In this document: piece by piece, positions 31,986 to 39,247 of the stretch
How the letters are laid out: the number at the start of each line of letters is the position of its first letter
Numbering within the stretch: position 1 is the first letter of the stretch
Assembly: GCA_900546385.1 (NCBI GenBank)
Contig: URCT01000003.1
Location: forward strand, 1 to 45,471
Direction of reading: 5' to 3'
From: an uncultured Eubacteriales bacterium
Lineage (GTDB): Bacteria; Bacillota; Clostridia; Oscillospirales; CAG-382
Length of the DNA stretch: 45,471 bases
Translations under genes and position numbers: made by a program
Notes under the pieces: model-generated
Database searches by the model: none
Seen by the model: only the letters and a program-made list of their open reading frames with translations
Told to the model about the DNA's origin: nothing

Positions 31986-32525
31986 CTAATTTTGCAGCGT
32001 TTTTTCCAAACAAACCAAATGGACACTGCGAATGCCGTTAAACGTGCAGGCGACGATTCCGGCTTCTCTGTAACCCAAATGGGCATACAGCCGTCTGGCG
32101 TTTGCATTTCGCTCGTTGGTGTCCATGCGTAAATACGGACAGCCGTGTTTTGCGGCGTAGTCTTCATAAAAACGCACAAAAGCACTTCCATAGCCTTTGC
32201 CGGAAAGCGTCGGATCAACGACCAAGGTGTGTAAAACCATGACTTTATCGTCCGGAGCTTCCGTATGCTCCCAAGAAGCGTTTGCATATTCCGGGACTTG
32301 TTTTTGATTGATTCTGGCGGCAGCGACGATTGTGCTTTCATCTTCAAGCACAAACATTTCGTCGGCATTGATTCCTTCAAGAGCCGTTTCCCTTGACGGA
32401 TAGATATTCCGAACCCAACCGGTGGTCGCTTTTCCGGCCTCTTCAAGGTCCAATATGTTGCTGTAAATCTCGGCAATTCGGTTAAGGTCGCCGACAGCAG
32501 CTTTGCGAAATTTATACGTGCTCAT
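31986..32525 (-). CDS. GNAT-family N-acetyltransferase
   Basis: 179-residue acetyltransferase that uses acetyl-CoA. The fold signature VLHTLVVDPTLSGKGYGSAF includes the Q/RxxGxG/A-like pyrophosphate loop, and MDTNERNANARRLYAHLGY is the C-terminal substrate half. Acceptor unknown. AGGAG lies 8 bases upstream and overlaps the stop of the radical SAM gene, so it is last in the trxB-radical SAM-GNAT run. Confidence 0.92.
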   Translation of the reverse strand: MSTYKFRKAAVGDLNRIAEIYSNILDLEEAGKATTGWVRNIYPSRETALEGINADEMFVLEDESTIVAAARINQKQVPEYANASWEHTEAPDDKVMVLHTLVVDPTLSGKGYGSAFVRFYEDYAAKHGCPYLRMDTNERNANARRLYAHLGYREAGIVACTFNGIRSVHLVCLEKTLQN

Positions 32526-32536
32526 AAGGTATGCTC

Positions 32537-33391
32537 CTATATTTTTGTGTTACTTTTAAGGTTTGCATGAAATTTTGTCTGTGCGAAGCCGCATTTGCGG
32601 CAGAACTCTGTCGGCGGTTCGTTCCGGTCGAGTGCTTTGCGGAAATGAGCGGCTTGCGGTGCGGAAAGAATTATATCAAGCGGTGTTTCGAATAAATTGC
32701 CGAGGACAAGTGAACCGTCGCTGTCAAGACAGCACGGAACGACTGAACCGTCACATAACACGCCGATATGGTCTTTTAACGCATAGCAGGCGATTTTTTC
32801 GCAAGCTTTTGCGTGCGGCGGCCAAACAAAGGTTTCGCCGCTTTCGATAAACAGCTTTTTCCGAATGCGGATTCCTTTTGTGTTCGGCATCCATTCTCCG
32901 GAAAAGCGTTCGTGCAGGGCGTGTAAGATTTCAGTGTTTCGCCCGTTTTTGCCGCCGTCGTTCCACAAACGAAACACCGAAATGATCCCTTGTTGCGAAG
33001 CACGGTCGGCAAAGTCGAAACAGCCTTGTAAATACGATTCGAAATCGATACCGCTGTTAGCTTCAAAAGCGTGAAGTGAAAGGCTTGTTTTGAAAAGAGC
33101 CGGTGCGGCAAGCAGCGTGTCGGCAACCTTTGGCAAAAGAGTGCCGTTTGTGGTGAGTATCACGCGAAAGCCGCGTGCATGAGCGGTGGCCAAAAAGTCT
33201 CCGATAAGCGGATGTGCCGTCGGCTCGCCCATGAGGTGAAAATACAGAAAATCCGTGTACGGACGAAGCCGATCAGCTAAAAATGCAAATTCTTCGCGTG
33301 TCATAAAATGCTTTTTTCGCGTTGTTCCGGCGCAAAAAGAGCAAGCAAGATTGCAGACATTGGTGATTTCCAAATAGATTTTGGCAAACAT
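32537..33391 (-). CDS. Radical SAM / SPASM-domain protein
   Basis: 284 residues. The radical SAM cluster motif is C13-x3-C17-x2-C20 (VCNLACSFC), followed by MGEPTAHPLI and LTTNGTLLP strands of the partial TIM barrel. The C-terminus carries SPASM-type cysteines (ACYALKDHIGVLCDGSVVPC, then CRKCGF) likely to bind a second Fe-S cluster. Such proteins modify peptides or enzymes; the substrate is unknown and no convincing precursor peptide lies beside it. It starts 3 bases after the trxB stop, so it is translated by coupling. Confidence 0.9.
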   Translation of the reverse strand: MFAKIYLEITNVCNLACSFCAGTTRKKHFMTREEFAFLADRLRPYTDFLYFHLMGEPTAHPLIGDFLATAHARGFRVILTTNGTLLPKVADTLLAAPALFKTSLSLHAFEANSGIDFESYLQGCFDFADRASQQGIISVFRLWNDGGKNGRNTEILHALHERFSGEWMPNTKGIRIRKKLFIESGETFVWPPHAKACEKIACYALKDHIGVLCDGSVVPCCLDSDGSLVLGNLFETPLDIILSAPQAAHFRKALDRNEPPTEFCRKCGFAQTKFHANLKSNTKI

Positions 33392-33394
33392 GGA

Positions 33395-34294
33395 TTATTG
33401 CAAATACGCACACGCCGCAAGTGCCGCTGCCGTGCCGTCCGCGCAGGCCGTCGTGATCTGACGGAACGCCTTGGTGCGGCAGTCGCCGGCTGTGAAAATG
33501 CCGGGCGTCGAGGTGGTGCAGCTGTCGTCGGCACGAACGTAGCCGCGGTCAAGCTCCACAAGATTCCGGAACGCCTCGTTGTCCGGCGCAAGACCGATGG
33601 CTTCGAAAACGCCGTCTGCCGTGATTTTCCGCGTTTCGCCGGTCACTCCGTCGGAAATTTCCGCGCCGATCTTGTCGCCGTCGGAAAAGAACGAAAGCAC
33701 CTTGACGTTTGTGATGACTTCGATGTTATCTGTATCATAGATTTTTTCAGCCGTGTTTTTTTCGCAGGTAAGCGTGGGCAGATCCTGCAAAATCGTGACG
33801 GTTTCACTGGTTTCGGCGAGCTGCAAGGCTTCCGCCGCCGCTGAATTGCCGCCGCCGATGACGATTACGTGTCCGCCGGCATAAAACGCCCCATCGCAGG
33901 TGGCGCAGAACGAAATCCCGTTTCCGAGCAGTTCTTCTTCACCAGGCACGCCCAAATGCCGGTGCTTGGCACCGGTGGCTAAAATGACCGCACGGCATTC
34001 GTGCGAACCGCTGTCGGTGGCAACGATAAAACCGTTTTCGCTTTTCGAAATGCCGGTCACTTCCTCTATATCGATGTCCGCGCCTTGGGCAAGTGCTTGG
34101 GCAACAAAGGCGTCGGCCAGCTCTGCGCCGCTTATTTCGGTGAAGCCGGGATAGTTTTCGATTTTGGGTGAATAGTTTATCTGACCGCCGAAGCTTTCGC
34201 GGTCGAGCACAAGCACGCTTTTTCCGGCACGTCTTGCATAGATGGCCGCCGTAAGACCGGCCGGGCCTGCGCCGATAATCAGAATATCAATCAT
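33395..34294 (-). CDS. trxB: Thioredoxin-disulfide reductase
   Basis: FAD- and NADPH-dependent reductase. IIGAGPAGLTAAIYARRAG binds FAD, CATCDGAF is the redox-active CxxC, VIGGGNSAAAEALQLA binds NADPH, and GIFTAGDCR closes the FAD site. 299 residues. Start at 34294 follows AAAGGT. Immediately downstream of the NrdD-redoxin fusion gene, it may supply electrons to that redoxin. The NADPH loop lacks the usual HRR-type basic residues after the strand (ILQDLPTL is seen), so NADPH preference is not certain. Confidence 0.94.
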   Translation of the reverse strand: MIDILIIGAGPAGLTAAIYARRAGKSVLVLDRESFGGQINYSPKIENYPGFTEISGAELADAFVAQALAQGADIDIEEVTGISKSENGFIVATDSGSHECRAVILATGAKHRHLGVPGEEELLGNGISFCATCDGAFYAGGHVIVIGGGNSAAAEALQLAETSETVTILQDLPTLTCEKNTAEKIYDTDNIEVITNVKVLSFFSDGDKIGAEISDGVTGETRKITADGVFEAIGLAPDNEAFRNLVELDRGYVRADDSCTTSTPGIFTAGDCRTKAFRQITTACADGTAAALAACAYLQ

Positions 34295-34320
34295 ATACGA
34301 ACCTTTCTTACTTAACAGAA

Positions 34321-34348
34321 CGCCTGTCCGCAAAAATGCAAACAGGCG
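34321..34348 (-). terminator. Hairpin between nrdD and trxB
   Basis: CGCCTGT (34321-34327) and ACAGGCG (34342-34348) pair across 14 bases. The T-tract is weak on the minus strand, so it may only attenuate or shape the mRNA. Confidence 0.5.
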
Positions 34349-34365
34349 TATGAATTTTGTCGTTT

Positions 34366-36735
34366 TTAAGCGAGATACTGCTTGATTGCCGGAACACCGA
34401 CATAGATCTGTTCGCCGTCGATGAGTGCCGGAACCTGCTTAAAGCCGTATTTTTGCGCAAGTTCTCGGTTTTCTTCGACCAAAAGCTTTTCAAAAACGAT
34501 GCCTGCTTTTTCGAGAAGAGCCGCCGCGACCTTGCAGTTCGGGCAGGTTTTCGTGGTAAACAGGATGACCGAACCGGTTTTTGCTTTCGGTGTTTCCGTC
34601 AAAACTTCTTCTTTCACGCTTGCCGCCTCCTTGTGAAGTGTATCCGGAGTGACACGCAGATGGCTGTGCGTAACGTCATAGACCTTTCTGTCTTTGAATT
34701 CTTCCGATTTACCGGCATTCCAGTTCTGAACCGGACGGTAGTAACCGGTGATACGGCTGTAGACCTCGGTCTTGCGGCCGCATTTCGGACAGGTGTAGAC
34801 TTCTCCGGATATGTAGCCGTGGTCGGGGCATACCGAATAGGTCGGCGAAAGAGTGTAGTAGGGAAGCTTGTGGTTTTCGGCGATCTTGCGGACAAGATTT
34901 GCGGCTGCTTTCCAATCCGGCAGCTTTTCGCCTAAGAAGGCATGGAATACCGTTCCGGAGGTATAGAGCGTCTGCAGCTCGTCCTGAATTTCGAGCGCCG
35001 AGAACACGTCGTCGGTGTAGCCGACCGGCAGGTGAGAGGAGTTGGTGTAATACGGCGCACCGTCGCAGGCACCGGCCGTGATAATGTCGGGATAGCGCTT
35101 TTTGTCGTGCTTTGCAAGACGGTATGCCGTGGATTCGGCAGGCGTTGCTTCAAGGTTGTAAAGATCGCCGTACTTTTCTTGGTAATCGGATAAACGCTCA
35201 CGCATATGGTTCAAGGTCTTTTTGGTGAATTCTTGGGCTTCGGTGTGCGTTAAGTCCTCGCGTAACCACTTGGCGTTGAGGCAAGCCTCGTTCATGCCGA
35301 CAAGACCGATGGTCGAGAAATGGTTCTCAAACGTGCCGAGGTAACGCTTGGTGTAGGGATAAAGGCCCTCATCGAGCAGTCTTGTAATGACCGTGCGCTT
35401 TACCTTTAAGGAACGCGCGGAAATGTCCATCATGTGGTTCAAACGTTCAAAATACTCTTCTTCGTTTTCGGACAGATACGCAATGCGCGGCATATTGATG
35501 GTGACCACGCCGATGGAACCGGTGCTTTCGCCGCTTCCGAAGAAGCCGCCGGACTTTTTGCGGAGTTCGCGAAGGTCAAGGCGCAGACGGCAGCACATCG
35601 AACGCACATCGCTTGGTTCCATATCGCTGTTGATATAGTTGGAGAAGTAGGGCGTGCCGTATTTACTGGTCATTTCAAATAAAAGCTTGTTGTTTTCGGT
35701 TTCCGACCAGTCGAAATCGCGCGTAATGGAATAGGTCGGGATCGGATATTGGAAGCCACGGCCGTTGGCATCGCCTTCGATCATGATTTCGATAAACGCC
35801 TTGTTGACCATGTCCATTTCTTTTTTGCAATCGCCGTAGGTGAAGTCGCGCTCTTTGCCGCCGACAATGGCTTTTTGGTCGGCAAGGTCAGCCGGAACTG
35901 TCCAGTCAAGCGTGATATTGGAGAAAGGCGCCTGTGTGCCCCAGCGTGACGGCGTGTTGACACCGAAAATAAACGATTCAAGGCACTTTTTGACCTGTTC
36001 GTAATCGAGTCCGTCTGCCTTGACAAACGGCGCAAGATACGTGTCAAACGAGGAAAACGCCTGTGCACCGGCCCATTCGTTCTGCATGATGCCAAGGAAG
36101 TTGACCATCTGGTTGCACAGCGTGGCAAGATGGCTTGCCGGAGCGGAGGTGATTTTGCCGGTAACGCCGCCGAGACCTTCTTTAATCAGCTGCTTTAACG
36201 ACCAGCCGGCACAGTATCCGGTGAGCATCGAAAGGTCATGTAAATGAATATCGGCATTTTTGTGAGCGTTGGCGATTTCATCGTCATAAATTTCGCTGAG
36301 CCAATAGTTGGCGGTGATCGCGCCGGAGTTGCTCAAAATAAGGCCGCCGACCGAATACGTGACCGTGGAGTTTTCCTTGACGCGCCAGTCGGTGGCTTTG
36401 ACATAGCTGTCAACAAGCTCCTTGTAGTCGAGAATGGTGGATTTGACGTTTCTTAACTTTTCGCGCTGACGGCGGTATAAAATATAGGCCTTGGCGACCT
36501 CGGCATAGCCGGCCTTGACAAGAACCGATTCCACACTGTCTTGAATGTCTTCGACCTGCACGAGATTGTTTTTGATTTTCGGTTCAAATTCCGCCGTTAC
36601 TTTTAAGGCTAAAAAGTCGATGATTTGCGGTACGAAATTGGTTTCGCACGCTTCAAACGCAAGGGATATTGCCTGGGAAATCTTCTCTAAGTTAAAATCG
36701 ACGATCTTACCGTCGCGCTTGATAACCTGATACAT
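34366..36735 (-). CDS. nrdD: Anaerobic (class III) ribonucleotide reductase with C-terminal glutaredoxin-like domain
   Basis: Reduces ribonucleoside triphosphates to dNTPs by glycyl-radical chemistry, strictly without oxygen. Residues 1-90 form an ATP-cone (YQVIKRDGKIVDFNLEKISQ). The catalytic barrel includes NTPSRWGTQAPFSN and a CC pair in MCCRLRLDL. Cysteines in VCPDHGYISGEVYTCPKCG bind zinc, and Gly664 in RITGYY is the radical site. Residues about 720-789 are an added redoxin domain with CPNC (731-734) and KQVPALIDGE, the cis-Pro loop. ATG 36735 follows AAAGGACGG; the frame extends to a TTG with no ribosome binding site. NrdG is encoded upstream and trxB downstream. Confidence 0.96.
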   Translation of the reverse strand: MYQVIKRDGKIVDFNLEKISQAISLAFEACETNFVPQIIDFLALKVTAEFEPKIKNNLVQVEDIQDSVESVLVKAGYAEVAKAYILYRRQREKLRNVKSTILDYKELVDSYVKATDWRVKENSTVTYSVGGLILSNSGAITANYWLSEIYDDEIANAHKNADIHLHDLSMLTGYCAGWSLKQLIKEGLGGVTGKITSAPASHLATLCNQMVNFLGIMQNEWAGAQAFSSFDTYLAPFVKADGLDYEQVKKCLESFIFGVNTPSRWGTQAPFSNITLDWTVPADLADQKAIVGGKERDFTYGDCKKEMDMVNKAFIEIMIEGDANGRGFQYPIPTYSITRDFDWSETENNKLLFEMTSKYGTPYFSNYINSDMEPSDVRSMCCRLRLDLRELRKKSGGFFGSGESTGSIGVVTINMPRIAYLSENEEEYFERLNHMMDISARSLKVKRTVITRLLDEGLYPYTKRYLGTFENHFSTIGLVGMNEACLNAKWLREDLTHTEAQEFTKKTLNHMRERLSDYQEKYGDLYNLEATPAESTAYRLAKHDKKRYPDIITAGACDGAPYYTNSSHLPVGYTDDVFSALEIQDELQTLYTSGTVFHAFLGEKLPDWKAAANLVRKIAENHKLPYYTLSPTYSVCPDHGYISGEVYTCPKCGRKTEVYSRITGYYRPVQNWNAGKSEEFKDRKVYDVTHSHLRVTPDTLHKEAASVKEEVLTETPKAKTGSVILFTTKTCPNCKVAAALLEKAGIVFEKLLVEENRELAQKYGFKQVPALIDGEQIYVGVPAIKQYLA

Positions 36736-36779
36736 GGAAAAGTGCCGTCCTTTCAAAGGTTTGTGATGATGTTGACAAT

Positions 36780-36808
36780 ACTATATCACAGACGGCGGCG
36801 TTTGTCAA
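36780..36808 (-). promoter_or_regulatory. Promoter of nrdD
   Basis: Minus strand TTGACA (36803-36808), 17 bases, TATAGT (36780-36785), some 45 bases before the start. Confidence 0.82.
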
Positions 36809-36817
36809 GAGGAAAAA

Positions 36818-36833
36818 ACACAATATTTTGATG
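36818..36833 (-). promoter_or_regulatory. NrdR-like box 1
   Basis: ACACAATATTTTGATG matches 12 of 16 positions of the NrdR-box consensus acaCwAtATaTwGtgt. It starts 10 bases upstream of the -35. Confidence 0.6.
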
Positions 36834-36849
36834 TTTACAAAACGTCTGC

Positions 36850-36865
36850 ATACTATATATTGTGT
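36850..36865 (-). promoter_or_regulatory. NrdR-like box 2
   Basis: ATACTATATATTGTGT matches 15 of 16 consensus positions. It lies 32 bp from box 1, the three-turn spacing usual for tandem NrdR boxes, and touches the nrdG stop codon. Confidence 0.72.
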
Positions 36866-37578
36866 TATATGCCGCGGAGTTCGACGTGCTTCAAATGGGT
36901 CAAAGCAGCATTCTTGCAGGCTTCAAGCGTGTTTTCGTCAAGTGCGGAAAGGCCTTGCTCGATGGTATCGCCGGAATCCCTGAAGCACTGGATAAAGTAT
37001 TTTGCATCGGGCGAAGCGACCCTTGAAATCCAGGCAGCAATGCTTTCAAAATCCTTCGGTTCATGAAAGGAGGCAACGGCAGTTGTGCGGAATTCATAAT
37101 CGGGAGAAAACTTCGCGATAAGACGCATGGAGTTTTCGACCTCTGCAAGTATTTTTTCCGCATTTGCCGCGTTTATGCCGATTGTTTCCGAGTATTTTTT
37201 GGGTGAGTTTTTCACGTCCATGGCTACATAATCGATCAGACCGCCTTGCAAGAGCTTTTCCAACCGTTCCGGAAACGAGCCGTTTGTGTCGAGCTTGACC
37301 AAAAAGCCCATCGCTTTGATTTGCCCTATAAAATCCTCCAAATCGGGCTGCAATAACGGCTCGCCGCCGGTGATGCAGACGCCGTCCAAAAGACCGGTGC
37401 GCTTTTTTAAGAAAGCAAAAACATCTTCCGGCGCAAGATAGTCTTCGGGATGCCGCACCACCAAGGCGGCGTTGTGGCAGAACGGACAGCGAAAATTACA
37501 GCCGTCCGTGAAAACCGTGGCAGCCGTCTTTCCGGGAAAATCGAGAAGCGTTAATTTTTGATAGTAGGGAATTTTCAT
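36865..37578 (-). CDS. nrdG: Anaerobic ribonucleotide reductase activating protein (radical SAM)
   Basis: Uses S-adenosylmethionine to place the glycyl radical on NrdD. DGCNFRCPFCHNAALV holds the C-x3-C-x2-C cluster ligands, ITGGEPLLQ and DTNGSFPE are typical, and the 237-residue length matches the longer NrdG type. Start at 37578: AAAGGA lies 8 bases upstream, whereas the ATG three codons earlier touches that site. It is probably co-transcribed with the upstream HD gene; nrdD has its own promoter 57 bases beyond the nrdG stop. Confidence 0.93.
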   Translation of the reverse strand: MKIPYYQKLTLLDFPGKTAATVFTDGCNFRCPFCHNAALVVRHPEDYLAPEDVFAFLKKRTGLLDGVCITGGEPLLQPDLEDFIGQIKAMGFLVKLDTNGSFPERLEKLLQGGLIDYVAMDVKNSPKKYSETIGINAANAEKILAEVENSMRLIAKFSPDYEFRTTAVASFHEPKDFESIAAWISRVASPDAKYFIQCFRDSGDTIEQGLSALDENTLEACKNAALTHLKHVELRGI

Positions 37579-37596
37579 GGAAAACATCCTTTCGGA

Positions 37597-38245
37597 TTAC
37601 AGCAATTGCTGTTCGTTGATGATGAGCTTAAACTCCAAACCGAGCTTGTCGGCATAAGATCATGCGGTCCATAAAGATTTCAAAATAATCCATCACCGAG
37701 CTGTAATGCGTGTCGATGTCGAGCTTCAGCTTCACTTTAGTGTGCTCGGTGTTGATTTTAAGAAGTGCGTTTTTGACAGAATAGTTGACGCGGTCGTGAA
37801 TGTCAAACCCGGCCGGGTCGGTGTTGCGCACGCGCGAACGGCGCACATCGGATTTGTCCGCAAGAATGAGAGCGGCCGCCACCTCATTTACCGGAACGCC
37901 CGTGCCTTCATCGTGATTGCCGATGGCTGTGACAATCGTTGCAATGTCTTCGGGTGACATATCCATGTGGTCGAGAAGGCGGAATGCCATGACCGCGCCG
38001 CTTTGGGAATGCTCGATGCGGTTGACGAGATTGCCGATGTCGTGCAAGAAGCCGGCGATTTTCACAAGCTCGGTCTCGTGTTCGCCGTAGCCGAGTTCGG
38101 TTAAAATGTAACCGGCTGTTTCGGCGACCTTGGTGACGTGCGCAAAGCTGTGCTCGGTGTATCCTAAAGAAGCGAGCGATTCGTCGGCTTTGGTGATATA
38201 GGTGCGAATGTCCGCATTTTGTTTGATTTGCTCGTAGGTAATCAT
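37597..38245 (-). pseudogene. HD-domain phosphohydrolase with frameshift near its 3' end
   Basis: HD hydrolase: AHVTKVAETAGYI, GFLHDIGNLVNRIEHS and IGNHDEGTG supply the metal ligands. From ATG 38245 (AAAGGA upstream) the frame ends at 37628 with CRQARFGV. The next frame over the same DNA continues as YADKLGLEFKLIINEQQLL and stops at 37597, which looks like the native C-terminus. A small out-of-frame deletion near 37655 explains both. Only the last ~20 residues are altered, so the HD core could still work. Alternatives are an assembly error or programmed slippage, though no slippery run is visible. Confidence 0.75.
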
Positions 38246-38275
38246 ACAGTTTGTCCTTTCCGGTATTTCCTCTAT

Positions 38276-38304
38276 AGTATAACACAGCTTTTTGAAAATG
38301 TCCA
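38276..38304 (-). promoter_or_regulatory. Promoter of HD-nrdG transcript
   Basis: Minus strand TGGACA (38299-38304), 17 bases, TATACT (38276-38281), about 30 bases before the HD start. Confidence 0.72.
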
Positions 38305-38395
38305 CGGGTCTTTTGACATTTGCGAAAAAAGCGGCAGGCCTTTTTTGTATGATATTGGATATTGTTGTAAACTTTTTCAAATTAAGAAAATTTCG

Positions 38396-38424
38396 TTGAC
38401 AAGCGACAGAAAAGCTAATATAAT
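38396..38424 (+). promoter_or_regulatory. Perfect consensus promoter of the hydrolase-murF-ddl-bioY run
   Basis: TTGACA (38396-38401), 17 bases, TATAAT (38419-38424). Transcription would start near 38431, which argues against the ATG at 38433 as start of the hydrolase. Confidence 0.85.
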
Positions 38425-38462
38425 AATACTATATGTGTTCAGATAGGAGTGCTTTTCGCCGC

Positions 38463-39236
38463 ATGGATTTGAACTTTAAGGGTGATACGCTTGCGGTCGA
38501 TTACATAGACCGCGGAGCGGGAGAAGCCGTTGTGATTCTTCAAGGCTGGGGAACCACGGCGACGCTATATGAATCGGTTATCCGTATGCTCGAAGGACAT
38601 TTTCGGGTGATCGTGCCGAATTTTCCCGGTTTCGGTGCATCCACCGAGCCGTCTTTCGCCTATGATACCGCCGATTATGCCGATTTTACGGCGGCGTTCT
38701 TACGCGCCTTGGGCGTGGAAAAAGCGTCGTTTATCGGGCATTCGCACGGCGGACGCGTTTTGCTTGAAATAACGACGCGGCCGCACTTTCCGGTCAAAGT
38801 CGAAAAGCTCGTTTTAATGGATGCGGCCGGCCTTGCCGCCAAAAAGACCTTGGCGCAGCGCGCACGCATACGCACCTATAAATGCTTAAAAAAGCTTGTT
38901 CTTTTGAAACCGGTTCAAAAACGCTTTCCCGAGGCTCTTTCTGCTTTGCAGAAAAAATTCGGAAGTGCCGATTATGCCTCCTCGTCGCCGCTCATGCGGC
39001 AAAGCATGGTGAAGCTGCTTGGTGCCGATTACCGCGATAAGCTGCCGCTTGTTTCCGTACCGACTCTGCTAATCTGGGGCGAGAAGGACGACGCAACGCC
39101 GTTATCTATGGCGAAACAGATGGAAAAAGCTATTCCGGATGCGGGACTGGTCGTGGTGCCGAACGCCGGACATTTTGCCTTTGCGGAAAACCCGAGCCTT
39201 ACCGAACGGGTCTTACGCTCATTTTTTGATTGTTGA
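38463..39236 (+). CDS. Alpha/beta-hydrolase
   Basis: 257-residue serine hydrolase. The nucleophile Ser94 is in GHSHGG, the acid is one of the Asp in GEKDDATP (209-210) and His237 is in PNAGHFAF; an oxyanion-type LQGWGTT lies near residue 26. Substrate unknown. ATG 38463 is taken because AGGAGT precedes it and the promoter excludes the earlier ATG. Its TGA stop overlaps the ribosome binding site of the murF-like gene, so the two are coupled; a role in cell-envelope metabolism is possible. Confidence 0.88.
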   Translation: MDLNFKGDTLAVDYIDRGAGEAVVILQGWGTTATLYESVIRMLEGHFRVIVPNFPGFGASTEPSFAYDTADYADFTAAFLRALGVEKASFIGHSHGGRVLLEITTRPHFPVKVEKLVLMDAAGLAAKKTLAQRARIRTYKCLKKLVLLKPVQKRFPEALSALQKKFGSADYASSSPLMRQSMVKLLGADYRDKLPLVSVPTLLIWGEKDDATPLSMAKQMEKAIPDAGLVVVPNAGHFAFAENPSLTERVLRSFFDC

Positions 39237-39247
39237 GGAGAACCTGT

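Noticed and set aside
31767..33391. Idea that the cysK leader peptide is the substrate of the radical SAM/SPASM protein
   Set aside because: A terminator and an independent promoter separate them, and the leader position before cysK explains the peptide better.
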